From Lewinella cohaerens DSM 23179 (GTDB lineage: Bacteria; Bacteroidota; Bacteroidia; Chitinophagales; Saprospiraceae): a DNA stretch of 46,380 bases. Of this stretch, positions 1-7,928 are shown piece after piece. Made by a program: the position numbers and the translations under genes. Position 1 is the first letter of the stretch; each line of letters starts with the position of its first letter. Under the pieces are notes generated by a model. That model was given only the letters and a program-made list of their open reading frames with translations, was not told the DNA's origin and made no database searches. Location: contig NZ_KB903532.1 in the NCBI RefSeq assembly GCF_000379805.1, positions 40,483 to 86,862 of the forward strand, given 5' to 3'.

Positions 1-1305
1 GACTACGGTCGTTGCTCTGAACAAGCCTTCGATCGTTTCAACGGCTGCTAATGCCGACAGGTGTTCTTGCAAGCTTTCGCTGAAAGCCCAAGCGATATCG
101 GGGGCTAAATCCATGTAATGAGGAGTGACTGGGCGGAGCCGGGCATTGGGCATTACTTGTTTGGCCAAGCCAATGGCGGGTACCTGTGCGATCAGCGCCT
201 CGTCTTCATAGAGATGACGTAGAGACGGTATAATTCCTCCCTGCAAGGCAAGTGTGCGCTGCTGCATTTCATCGGTCAGATACTCAATGAATACCCAGGC
301 CGCTTTTTGTTCTTCTTCGCTGGCAAAGGCACTAACCATCAAATTCCAACCGCCCAAACAGCTGTAAGAAGGGTTGCCCTCTTTACTAACGGGCAGTGCT
401 GCCACGCCAACATCGGCAGGGTTTATAGGTGTTTCCTTTGATAAAATCCGGTGATAAGCACCCGGCCAGGAACGCATAAAGATAGCGTCACCGTTTTCGA
501 AAGCCGCTAAGGCTTCAGCCTCTTTGTATTCAAATACATTAGCGGGTGCTACGCCTCCGGCAACCAGGTTTTGCGCATCCTCGATGCCTTGAATCGCCTC
601 CTGGCTGTTGATCATTAGTAGCGGGGCCTGTGAGGCTTCTGCATCAATAGAAAAATCCCCCAATAATACTTCTCCTCCAGCATTCCAGATGAACTCGCAG
701 GCATTGGCGACACCTCCTTCGTAGTTGCCCCCCTGGAAGACATAGCCATACTTGGTGAAATTTGCATCCTTTATCGTATGTGCCATAATCGCCAGATCGG
801 TCCAAGTAGCAGGAGGAGCATTGAACTTAAACTTTTGGAGCAGGTCCTTACGGTAATAGAGTATCCCCAGGTCAGTGTACCAAGGAACTCCCCATACTTC
901 ATTTTGATAGGAAGCCGAATTTAAGGCCTCGGGAACAAATGCATCGGCTTGGTAATTCTCAAAAAATGGATCGGATAGATTCTTCACCCAATTCCTTTCG
1001 GAAAACGTGGCCGTCCATACTACATCTGCACTCAGGACATCAATGTCGGAACCGCCTGTTTCAAAGGATTTCTCCAACTCGCGGTAATATTCGTTTGATA
1101 GGCGAGATGTTTGCTTCCAGGTAACGTGAATGTCGCCTGAGTGGGTCGCATTGAATTGATCGACCAATTGCTGAAGCGTTCCGGAATCTTCCGGCCCGTG
1201 GGTGAAAACAATTTCCGTTGGCTCTGAACAAGCGCTCAGCAAACAGAACAAGATCAGTGAGGCAAAATAAGGTATTGATTGGATAGTTGTAATTCTTTTT
1301 CTCAT
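1..1305 (-). CDS. ABC transporter extracellular solute-binding lipoprotein (family 1, sugar type), 3' end outside the window
   Basis: The reading frame opens at the ATG complementary to 1303-1305 and stays open for 435 codons to the window edge, so the C-terminus is missing. The first 30 residues form a signal sequence ending in a lipobox (LLSAC), so the mature protein should be a lipid-anchored periplasmic or surface protein. The body has the pattern of family 1 solute-binding proteins: an early segment on an optimum of residues (TFTHG-like strand, DQFNATHSG), a DIDVLSADVVW strand, VPWYTDLGILYYRKDLL, and a late GGWNLMVSAFASEEEQKAAWVF helix. These resemble maltose/trehalose-type binding proteins. 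The permease and ATPase genes are not in view and would lie downstream, beyond position 1. The ligand is not predictable from what is visible. Confidence is high for the family and low for the substrate. Confidence 0.88.
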   Translation of the reverse strand, partial: MRKRITTIQSIPYFASLILFCLLSACSEPTEIVFTHGPEDSGTLQQLVDQFNATHSGDIHVTWKQTSRLSNEYYRELEKSFETGGSDIDVLSADVVWTATFSERNWVKNLSDPFFENYQADAFVPEALNSASYQNEVWGVPWYTDLGILYYRKDLLQKFKFNAPPATWTDLAIMAHTIKDANFTKYGYVFQGGNYEGGVANACEFIWNAGGEVLLGDFSIDAEASQAPLLMINSQEAIQGIEDAQNLVAGGVAPANVFEYKEAEALAAFENGDAIFMRSWPGAYHRILSKETPINPADVGVAALPVSKEGNPSYSCLGGWNLMVSAFASEEEQKAAWVFIEYLTDEMQQRTLALQGGIIPSLRHLYEDEALIAQVPAIGLAKQVMPNARLRPVTPHYMDLAPDIAWAFSESLQEHLSALAAVETIEGLFRATTVV

Positions 1306-1333
1306 AATCAAATTGGCTTTAATTAGAATTACT

Positions 1334-1364
1334 ATAAATTACGATTTTTCACCCAATTAAACAA
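1334..1364 (-). promoter_or_regulatory. candidate Bacteroidota promoter of the solute-binding protein gene
   Basis: Read on the minus strand there is a TTG (complement of 1362-1364), a 20-base spacer and TAATTTAT (complement of 1334-1341). This is close to the -33 TTG / -7 TAnnTTTG pattern of Bacteroidota housekeeping promoters. It lies 29 bases upstream of the start codon. The match is by eye and the region is AT-rich, so chance is possible. Confidence 0.35.
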
Positions 1365-1440
1365 TTTTATTTTTGCTTCGCAATAAAAAGCAGACTTTAA
1401 GTCTACAAAACATCCAATCTTCAGAACAAAATAAAAACGC

Positions 1441-1477
1441 AAAAAATACCCCGAGCTATCAAAGAGATAGTCCGGGG
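1441..1477 (-). terminator. rho-independent terminator, minus strand
   Basis: A 12-bp stem with two central mismatches (1449-1460 with 1466-1477, CCCCG...CGGGG ends) is followed on the minus strand by a run of T (complement of the A run at 1441-1446) and more T-rich sequence. It lies about 200 bp beyond the stop of the beta-propeller gene at 1685 and would insulate the solute-binding gene. The rest of the 1306-1684 gap holds no convincing gene; short open frames there have no family features. Confidence 0.6.
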
Positions 1478-1684
1478 CATTTATGGTTAACGAGGTTGTT
1501 AGTTGTTAGTCTTGGTGGCTTAAGTACTTGGACAAAAGAAATGTGGTATTGATTTTTAGCGCTATTTTTCTTCTAATCAAGGGAAGCCCGGAAACTGGTA
1601 GCCATAGCTACCAAGTTGAGGACTGTACGAAGAGTAGGAGGAAAAGACTCAAAAAGCAATCCGTGATTACATCTGTCCAAGTAC

Positions 1685-3583
1685 TTAAAGCGCAAAAATC
1701 TTCAGCTGATCATCTACCAAGTAGTAAAGCTGACCATAAGCACTGTCGATTTCGTACACCGGTTGATTATCATCAAATGGGTATTCCTTAACTTCTTCTC
1801 CTGTATTTTTATCTACTTTGAAGAGTACCAGTTGGTTGTCATCATTACCAGCAAAGAAGTAGCCGAAATCATTCTCAACACGACCTACTCTACGACGCTT
1901 TACCATTTCACTGGCAGCATCGTTACCGCTTTCCAGCGCCGACTGGCGAGCCTCGTAACGGCCCAATGCTGCATCATCATTGGTGATTACAGAAGAAGAT
2001 CCAGCTAGACCATTCTTTACAGAAGCGCCCGCTAAGGCTACTGACATCACTGCACCTTTCAGGAATCTTTCTCCGCGAGAAGGGTCTGGATAGTACTCCC
2101 AGGTCACCTCCGACCAATCAGCGCCATCGAAGTTTAGCAAAGCAAAACCACGGTCGTTATAGAAGAAGTAGCCATTCTCTACTTTATCTACCGACTGTAC
2201 TTCCTTACGGATACCATAGGTTGTCCCCTCACTGTCACCCGTTTCCATGTTAATGGCTCTGGCAGAGTGTCTCCAAGGGCCTACCTTGATCGCAGCAGCA
2301 TCTTCATCATTAAAGTTGGTGAACACCAACAGCTTTGTATCTGCATTATAATCATAGGCATCATAAGAATAAGAAGCCGTTCCTCTACCCACGTTGACAT
2401 AGATTTTGCCACCTTGTGTATAGAAGTAGTTGTCACCTACTTGGGTCTGGCGGCTTCTCCAAGCCATCAAGTACGCAGCAGGTTCTTTCTCCAATTTCTC
2501 GGTCTTCTTCCAAAGGTCGTCGCCCGTTGCAGGATCAATCAACATACGGCGGTTTTTGAAGTAAACCATCAGGCCTTCCTCTTCTACCACAATATCCTTA
2601 ACACCTTTCTCTGAGTAATCTTTCTTCCAGCGACCTTCGGCAGACTTGCCAGGGGTGTAATCGAAGATATTGAAACCCGCATCGTGTACAACTATATAAC
2701 CGTTGTCATAAGGCATAATAAACTGGATGTTGCCGTCCATTTTGCTATCACCTTTGCTCCAGAGGCTTTCGCCGGTATTGGCGTCCAACAGGTATAGGGT
2801 TTTACTAAACTTGTTAGGTGCACCTCCTGCCGTAGGCATGGTCATTGCACCACCAAGACCACCTCGCTTTTCAGCAATCAGAAGCTTGGTAGCATCTTCG
2901 TTCTGGAAAATATAGCCAGGGTTCAACTTGTTGTTCCACTTCAACTGCCCACTGCTCAGGTCAACTGATGCCAGGTACTTATCGTTATGGTACAACAAAT
3001 CTCCATTGGCAGTCAATAATGGTGGGATAACGTAAGGTGCAGGACCGCTAGTTTCTGCCGAAGCAACCGCTTGTCCAAGACCACTCATCTCGCGCAGGTC
3101 CACATCCCATTTCATTTCTGACGTAAAAGGATCAAGTCCATAAAGACGAACTTTGCCTTTAGCATAAAGCTCTACCAAAATCAGTTCCGCTTCTGGAATG
3201 ATGTAAAAAGTAGAGAAACTCTTGATTTCATCCTTCACGCCATCCACCAACACCTGGCCGGTCAGTACATTGAGGATTGAACCATTTAAAAAAGCAAAAG
3301 GTGTGCTGAAGATATCAACATAATCATCAGTACCAGAACTACCTACAGACTCCAGTGCAGCTGTCGTTTTATTACGATCTACGGACCATAATGCGGTATG
3401 ATTAATAGGGTTGATAGCCGTGTACGTCTCGTTGGTTTGTACGATCGGCACCCCGGTAAAATCATGGATAAAAATAGCTTTACCTCCACCCTGCACAGTA
3501 AGTTGTGCAATAGGCTCTACTTGTGCACTGGCAAAAAAGCTGGCACCAAGGAGTAGAAGGCTAAAGAAAGTGCGAATTTTCAT
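1685..3583 (-). CDS. secreted PQQ-like beta-propeller repeat protein
   Basis: The 632-residue product begins with a signal peptide (MKIRTFFSLLLLGASFFASAQ) and has no lipobox, so it should be exported across the inner membrane. It contains recurrent blade-like units in which an Ala/Gly plus Trp motif follows a strand: NPINHTALWSVDR, DPFTSEMKWDVDL, SSGQLKWNNKL, NTGESLWSKGD, ATGDDLWKKTE. That is the PQQ/WD40-like beta-propeller signature also seen in BamB and pyrroloquinoline-quinone enzymes. No PQQ-dehydrogenase catalytic residues or T9SS sorting tail were recognised, so a binding or scaffolding role is more likely than catalysis. The gene stands alone, flanked by a downstream terminator and a 5' hairpin. 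A BamB role is unlikely because the protein is much longer than BamB and lacks a lipid anchor. Confidence 0.8.
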   Translation of the reverse strand: MKIRTFFSLLLLGASFFASAQVEPIAQLTVQGGGKAIFIHDFTGVPIVQTNETYTAINPINHTALWSVDRNKTTAALESVGSSGTDDYVDIFSTPFAFLNGSILNVLTGQVLVDGVKDEIKSFSTFYIIPEAELILVELYAKGKVRLYGLDPFTSEMKWDVDLREMSGLGQAVASAETSGPAPYVIPPLLTANGDLLYHNDKYLASVDLSSGQLKWNNKLNPGYIFQNEDATKLLIAEKRGGLGGAMTMPTAGGAPNKFSKTLYLLDANTGESLWSKGDSKMDGNIQFIMPYDNGYIVVHDAGFNIFDYTPGKSAEGRWKKDYSEKGVKDIVVEEEGLMVYFKNRRMLIDPATGDDLWKKTEKLEKEPAAYLMAWRSRQTQVGDNYFYTQGGKIYVNVGRGTASYSYDAYDYNADTKLLVFTNFNDEDAAAIKVGPWRHSARAINMETGDSEGTTYGIRKEVQSVDKVENGYFFYNDRGFALLNFDGADWSEVTWEYYPDPSRGERFLKGAVMSVALAGASVKNGLAGSSSVITNDDAALGRYEARQSALESGNDAASEMVKRRRVGRVENDFGYFFAGNDDNQLVLFKVDKNTGEEVKEYPFDDNQPVYEIDSAYGQLYYLVDDQLKIFAL

Positions 3584-3613
3584 AATTCAAATTAATATGA
3601 TAAATAAAATAGC

Positions 3614-3649
3614 GTACCATTCTCTATTGCAGTAGCAATAAAATGGTAA
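3614..3649 (-). promoter_or_regulatory. 5' leader hairpin of the beta-propeller gene
   Basis: Just upstream of the start at 3583 there is an imperfect inverted repeat: GTACCATT...TATTGC (3614-3630) pairs with GCAATA...AATGGTAAC (3635-3649) around a 4-base loop. An internal bulge splits the stem. It could be a leader structure or a protein-binding palindrome. Only the sequence symmetry is seen; its role is unknown. Confidence 0.35.
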
Positions 3650-3821
3650 CCAGGTAAAAGAAATGAATAGTTAAATGAGAAGCAGAAATTCAGAGCGCGC
3701 TACTCAATTGTACATTTCAGGCGGCAAAGAAAGGAAATTATCTCCGGAAATGAGGAAAAGGGGGTGGAGTAATTGGCTAAGGCTTATTTGGGGCCATGCC
3801 GTCGTTCTTTGGCACCAAGCT

Positions 3822-3874
3822 GTCTGCTTCTCCGTAGCGTCGGGTTTCAAACCCGACGCTACGGAGAAGCAGAC
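3822..3874. repeat. perfect 26-bp inverted repeat (palindrome) around a single base
   Basis: Positions 3822-3847 are the exact reverse complement of 3849-3874, with one base (3848) at the centre, giving a 53-base near-palindrome with core CGGGTTTCAAACCCG. It is GC-rich against AT-rich neighbours. It lies in a gene-free stretch and is not followed by a clear T run on either strand. It resembles interspersed palindromic elements (REP/BIME or MITE-like) more than a simple terminator. Confidence 0.75.
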
Positions 3875-4363
3875 CATTCGGGCATCGCACTCCGGCCTGT
3901 TGGCCTGCGCGCTATTTTTGCGCCAATCGTACCAGTGCGATCTACGGTTGGGACACCTTTCAATTATGTAGGCTTGTCGTAGTCTGCCAGGCTACGATAC
4001 TTTCTCTTTCTGGTCTTCTGACCAGCATCAGCTTAGGGCGCTCTAGTAGTGGAGGGCTGTTTCCCACCTCCGTCCTGCGGACACCTCCGCCCCAGCGGAG
4101 GACAGGGATTATTTGTTGTTCTGTCAAAATCCAAGGGTTACCAAACTATCGGCAGTTGTAGTAGCGTCTTGAAGAATGGGATTCGCTGTATTTTGAGGCA
4201 CTCATTTGGCCTAGCGATGTGCAGTAGTGGTACCGTAGGGTACCAGACCCCGTTTTTTCGGGGGCCGAGTGAACAACGAGCTGCGTAACGTAGCGCCCGC
4301 AGGGAGGCCCCATACAATTTACGAACTCGTGCTAACATTTTTTCAGATTCAAAACAACCAAAA
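3875..4363. other. repeat-rich intergenic region upstream of a T9SS cargo gene
   Basis: No convincing gene is seen between the beta-propeller start and 4364. The stretch contains several small GC-rich hairpins: 4084-4101 (CCTCCGC/GCGGAGG), 4072-4082 (GTCC/GGAC), GGTACC repeated around 4229-4244, and CCCCG/CGGGG around six T at 4248-4263. Short open frames crossing these palindromes on both strands have Cys/Pro/Arg-rich, family-less products and are taken as non-coding. Confidence 0.5.
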
Positions 4364-5392
4364 ATGAAATTCAATCTACTTGCCTTTATCCTTCTACTTT
4401 GTCTGCCCGTCACCAGCTGGGCACAAATACCTTCTGACTGTACGATCCCCAGCGTGCTGCGTGATGCCTACGACCGAGACGTGAAAGGGATGGCCATCAA
4501 ACGGATGCAAGCCCAGAACAGTCCTGACAATGCGCTTATCGAAATTCCGGCTACGGTACAGGACAGTATATTGGAGGGCATGGCCGCCATCTTTAATCTG
4601 AGCAACGAGCTGCCCGAAGCCGATTCGGTATTCAACCGCTACTGTGTTCATGATAATTTTAGCTCTCCTGCGCTGCTGGGGTTCATTGTTGGTGTGGATA
4701 CCGACTCGCCTATCGCTCAGGCTTGGGCCCAGGGCACTACCCTCACCGGCAATGCTATCCTCGACAATTTATTGACAACCTATAACTTTACGTTGCAAAG
4801 CTACTTCAGCTTTGGGGCTGGTGTTTTGTATACCGACCAGTACCTCAACCTCTTTGCGCTGGCAGATTCCATTACCACCAGCGTACCTGGGACCTCTTAT
4901 GCAGAGCCCGATTACATCATCGGCAATGCCGGGCGCATCAACTACAGCACCGACGAAGCCGGTAATCGCCTCTATGAGTTTCGTTACGAATGGAACGACT
5001 GCTTTGATGGTTGCGATAATTTCTACAGCTGGTTTTTCACCGTCGGTACTGACTGTAGCGTAACCTTTACGGGCACCGATGAAGGAGGCTTCTTTGGCAT
5101 CGAAGACTTGCCAGCTCCCACCGATTGCCAGCTCACTACTGACGTAAAAACGCCCAACCTTTTCCCTGATTTCCGGCTTTTTCCCAACCCTGTGGGCAAT
5201 ACCCTGCACTGGCAAGCCGCGCCCGACAGTGGGTTTTGGCAAATCCACAACGCTCAAGGCCAGCTTGTACAGCGTGGCTCATGGTCGTCTGGCAGTGTAA
5301 ATGTGGCCCAATGGCCAGCGGGACTGTACTACCTGAGCGGCTATCTGGCCAATGGGAAGAAGGTGTTGCAAGAGGCTTGGGTCAAGGAGTAG
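4364..5392 (+). CDS. secreted protein with T9SS type A C-terminal sorting domain
   Basis: The 342-residue product has an N-terminal signal peptide ending in SWAQ (about residue 21) and a C-terminal sorting domain of about 75 residues. The latter begins at the FRLFPNPVGN motif, continues with a WQIHNAQGQLVQRG strand and ends with LPAGLYYL-like (WPAGLYYLSGY) and a basic terminal segment. Known T9SS cargo are exported by Sec, then carried over the outer membrane and the tail is removed. The middle part (about 22-265) contains paired cysteines and aromatic residues but no recognised catalytic motif. The start is well supported by the signal peptide. Function of the passenger region is unknown. 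Confidence 0.85.
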   Translation: MKFNLLAFILLLCLPVTSWAQIPSDCTIPSVLRDAYDRDVKGMAIKRMQAQNSPDNALIEIPATVQDSILEGMAAIFNLSNELPEADSVFNRYCVHDNFSSPALLGFIVGVDTDSPIAQAWAQGTTLTGNAILDNLLTTYNFTLQSYFSFGAGVLYTDQYLNLFALADSITTSVPGTSYAEPDYIIGNAGRINYSTDEAGNRLYEFRYEWNDCFDGCDNFYSWFFTVGTDCSVTFTGTDEGGFFGIEDLPAPTDCQLTTDVKTPNLFPDFRLFPNPVGNTLHWQAAPDSGFWQIHNAQGQLVQRGSWSSGSVNVAQWPAGLYYLSGYLANGKKVLQEAWVKE

Positions 5393-5447
5393 TGGAGTGC
5401 GGTAGAGTGCGAGGTGCGGAGTGCGCGCTTTACTTGCGGGGGTGCTC

Positions 5448-5680
5448 TTCCGATACCTCGGAACTCGCGGTTTTTGTTCTCTTTTTCGTTCCTCGGTTAG
5501 TGTACGTCTCGAAGTATCAAGCTCAACGAAGGAGGCCATTTACTAAATATTAGGATCGTCAGACCTTATTGATGATCAAAAAACCGCGAGCGCAGCGCGC
5601 ACCTCCCGCGAGTGAAACGAGTACTCCCCGAGAGCGCCAGCGAGCCCCCCCCAGTGAGTTCCGAGATATCGGAACGAACA
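5448..5680. repeat. inverted pair of a short palindromic element between genes
   Basis: The block at 5448-5467 (CTTCCGATACCTCGGAACTC) recurs in inverse orientation at 5656-5675 with 2 differences; each copy is itself a small palindrome (TTCCGA...TCGGAA). The copies are accompanied by CTCGCGGTTTTT at 5464-5475 and its reverse complement near 5577-5590. The intervening DNA is GC-rich and low in complexity. The 5393-5748 gap holds no convincing gene. Confidence 0.5.
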
Positions 5681-5748
5681 CTATTTCCCCCTACACACGC
5701 AACCAAGCCGAACACTTGTTCGTTTCATTTATATAAACTACGCTTACC

Positions 5749-6255
5749 ATGGCTGACACAACCAACACCATTGATTTGAACGACGTTCGGAACATCCTTG
5801 AACAAGTAAGTGACCCGGAAATACCGGTGCTCACCATCACGGACCTGGGAATTGTGCGCGAGGTTCGGCTGGATGAATCTGGACAGTTGGAGGTCGTGAT
5901 TACGCCTACCTATTCTGGTTGCCCGGCCATGAATATGATTGAGGTCAACATCCGCGCGGTGCTACAGGAGGCGGGCTACGATCCGGTCACCATCACGACG
6001 GTACTCTCGCCCGCCTGGACGACGGACTGGATGACGGAGAATGGCAAAAAGAAACTCAAAGCCTACGGCATCGCTCCCCCTGAGCCCGGCAATGTAGACA
6101 AACACGCACTGTTTCAGGATGACAAAAAAGTAGAATGCCCTCGCTGTAGTAGTCGCAATACCGAGATGATCGCGCAGTTTGGCTCCACTGCTTGCAAATC
6201 CCTCTACCGTTGCTTAGATTGCCTAGAGCCTTTTGATTATTTCAAGTGCCATTAG
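5749..6255 (+). CDS. paaD: PaaD-like protein of phenylacetyl-CoA epoxidase (MIP18/DUF59 family with zinc ribbon)
   Basis: The 168-residue protein has an N-terminal MIP18/DUF59 domain (about 10-100) with the DPEIPVLTITDLGIVR and TPTYSGCPAMNMIE motifs. Its C-terminal zinc-ribbon-like tail (about 127-168) has CPRC, FGSTACK, CLDC and a final EPFDYFKCH. This domain pair is typical of PaaD (also called PaaJ) in the phenylacetate degradation complex, where it is thought to help assemble the iron centre of the PaaA oxygenase. No paaA, paaB, paaC or paaE gene lies next to it here, so it is an orphan in this window. Length matches the family. Role in a working paa pathway cannot be judged from this window alone. 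Confidence 0.88.
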   Translation: MADTTNTIDLNDVRNILEQVSDPEIPVLTITDLGIVREVRLDESGQLEVVITPTYSGCPAMNMIEVNIRAVLQEAGYDPVTITTVLSPAWTTDWMTENGKKKLKAYGIAPPEPGNVDKHALFQDDKKVECPRCSSRNTEMIAQFGSTACKSLYRCLDCLEPFDYFKCH

Positions 6256-6374
6256 GGCTGGCTCTAGTTGCATGATGGTATACTTATGCGTGAAGTGGGA
6301 GATGGGTGCAACCCTCCGGGTTGATAAAGAACAAATACACCTCGTAGCATAGGTAATAACTGAAATAATGTTTA

Positions 6375-6404
6375 TTGATTTTATAAATATTTTTTAGTAT
6401 TTTG
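6375..6404 (+). promoter_or_regulatory. candidate promoter of the GNAT/HTH pair
   Basis: A TTG (6375-6377) is followed after 20 bases by TATTTTG (6398-6404), one base short of the -7 TAnnTTTG pattern. It lies 25 bases upstream of the ATG at 6430. The surroundings are very AT-rich, so the call is tentative. Confidence 0.3.
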
Positions 6405-6429
6405 TGAGTGAATTACCAAAGCTCAACAA

Positions 6430-6900
6430 ATGAATCTGGTAAACACTAAAACCGGAAACAAAATCAATGGCAAGATAAAGAGGCTAAGCAGTGCTAAGGT
6501 CAAGAAGCTAAAGGAAGGAAGAAAATTCGACTTTGATTGGTCTTTAGAACAGGCTAATGAAGTGTATGCCATTGTAAAATCCGGGAGCACCGAACTACTC
6601 GGACTAATTTCACTAATTGATGTGAGTGAGGAATTAAGAATCCATATTAATTTGATCGAATCGGCAATACCATACAGAGGAAAAGGAAAGCAGATCGATG
6701 GTATTCCCGGTTGTTTGATTGGTTTTGCCTGTGAAATGTCCTTTAAAAAGGGATATGATGGCTTTGTGTCGCTTACTCCTAAAACCCGATTAGTAAATTA
6801 CTACCAAGAAAAATTTGGTTTCCTGATGGCCGGTAAGAGCATGGTAGTCTTTTTAGATGTTGCTCAGTCTATTATTAAAAAATATCTGAAGGATGAATAA
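6430..6900 (+). CDS. GNAT-fold N-acetyltransferase-like protein, possible toxin
   Basis: The 156-residue product shows the core GNAT pattern. A central strand (LRIHINLIESAI, 69-80) is followed by the acetyl-CoA pyrophosphate-binding loop (YRGKGK, 82-87), a helix, and a late LVNYYQEKFGF motif (121-131). It overlaps the next gene by 8 bases (ATGAATAA), which implies translational coupling to a helix-turn-helix protein. GNAT enzymes paired with a small DNA-binding partner include tRNA-acetylating toxins such as TacT and AtaT, although those use ribbon-helix-helix antitoxins. The toxin role is inferred from gene arrangement only; an ordinary metabolite acetyltransferase with its regulator is the main alternative. 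The pair is AT-rich compared with the paaD-like gene upstream, suggesting recent gain. Confidence 0.65.
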   Translation: MNLVNTKTGNKINGKIKRLSSAKVKKLKEGRKFDFDWSLEQANEVYAIVKSGSTELLGLISLIDVSEELRIHINLIESAIPYRGKGKQIDGIPGCLIGFACEMSFKKGYDGFVSLTPKTRLVNYYQEKFGFLMAGKSMVVFLDVAQSIIKKYLKDE

Positions 6901-7432
6901 CTATGAAGAAGTATATAAAAAATTGCGTAAGCAATATACGGATGAGGAAATAGCCGATTCTATGCTAATTCCAGCAGACTTAACGGCTGAAGAAAAAAAA
7001 GAAGCAAATAGAGAGTTGAAATCATTCAGAATGAAGTTGCTCTCTCAAATGACAGAACAGCAAAGAACTTATTCTGATCTGCTAAGATTTCGCTACCAAC
7101 TTGAAGATTATATTGTCAATAGAGAATATGAAGAGGATATGAATTTTGGTGTTCAGTTAGAAGAATATACCAGAATACTGAAGCGAACGAAAAAGAAACT
7201 TTCAGAGGAACTCAATGTGCATTACACAAAACTTAGTAGAATTATTAATGACCACGAATCTCCCAATATAGAGTTCATCTACAAATTAGAAGAACATTCT
7301 GGAAAACTTGTACCCGCATTAGTATGGTGGAAATTGATGATTAAAAAACAGGAACACGAAATTGTACAGGACAAATCGACGAGAAAACAAATAGCAACGA
7401 AAGTAACACCCGCTATTGCCTATAGGACATAG
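6893..7432 (+). CDS. helix-turn-helix (XRE-like) protein coupled to the GNAT gene, possible antitoxin/regulator
   Basis: The 179-residue protein has a long charged helical N-terminal part (1-95) and an XRE-like helix-turn-helix at about 97-137 (KKKLSEELNVHYTKLSRIIN, then SPNIEFIYKLEEHSG). The latter is typical of Cro/C1-type regulators. Its start codon lies inside the end of the GNAT gene, so the two are likely made together. Toxin-antitoxin antitoxins often carry such a DNA-binding domain plus a toxin-binding arm, and the helical N-terminal part could be that arm. A plain operon repressor is equally consistent. Confidence 0.7.
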   Translation: MNNYEEVYKKLRKQYTDEEIADSMLIPADLTAEEKKEANRELKSFRMKLLSQMTEQQRTYSDLLRFRYQLEDYIVNREYEEDMNFGVQLEEYTRILKRTKKKLSEELNVHYTKLSRIINDHESPNIEFIYKLEEHSGKLVPALVWWKLMIKKQEHEIVQDKSTRKQIATKVTPAIAYRT

Positions 7433-7928
7433 ATGCAAACACGAATGATTTGATGCACCCATCTTTGCCTAGGACGTACATGCTTCGCTACGCACGTCGC
7501 CTAGGCTTGAGTTGGCCTCAACTCGAACTAAAATTTCGAAAAAATCAATTAAAACGATAGTGTTCACCTTACCAAGATGCACTAAGCCTGCCTCTGTCTC
7601 CTAGCAAAAGTTCTTGATATTGATGAGCACAAAGTGACAATAACAAGAGATTAGGGTTTTGGCCATTATAGTTTTCAAATTTTAATCTTCTATCATTCTT
7701 CCATGAAATAGAAGAAACTAATGTTCCCTCAGAATTGTTACGATCAACTAGCAATTATCAAAAGAAGGGAGTGAAAAAATTGAGGGGTTCACCGAAGAAT
7801 ATCGTAACCCCCAAACCAATGTTCTTTTATCGCTGAGTAATGTATAATTCTTTGACAAACCCCGAATTGGTTTTCAGCAAAATATTTGCGCAAAAACCAA
7901 TTCGGATGATCTGCTAAATGCAACAAAC
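7433..7928. other. intergenic region without a recognised gene
   Basis: The gap after the HTH gene contains an imperfect inverted repeat near 7468-7505 (GCCTAGGACGT with ACGTCGCCTAGGC) and the hairpin at 7862-7905 annotated separately. A 61-codon open frame on the minus strand around 7569-7754 has no family features and is not called. Confidence 0.5.
7862..7905 (-). terminator. long hairpin downstream of the lipoprotein gene, possible terminator
   Basis: CCGAATTGGTTTT (7862-7874) pairs with AAAACCAATTCGG (7893-7905). The intervening 18 bases contain a further small hairpin (GCAAA/TTTGC). It starts 24 bases beyond the stop codon of the minus-strand lipoprotein. There is no T run after the stem, so rho-independent termination is not certain. 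Confidence 0.45.

Noticed and set aside
1528-1791. 87-codon plus-strand frame near the end of the beta-propeller gene
   Set aside because: Partly antisense to the propeller gene, no conserved motif, and the region downstream of a real gene end is better explained as non-coding.
4049-4288. 79-codon plus-strand open frame in the gap before 4364
   Set aside because: It is spread over palindromic repeats, with a Cys/Gly/Ser-rich product and an overlapping opposite-strand frame; no coding signal.
4769-5257. 162-codon minus-strand open frame
   Set aside because: It lies wholly within the T9SS cargo gene at 4364-5392, which has a signal peptide and sorting domain.
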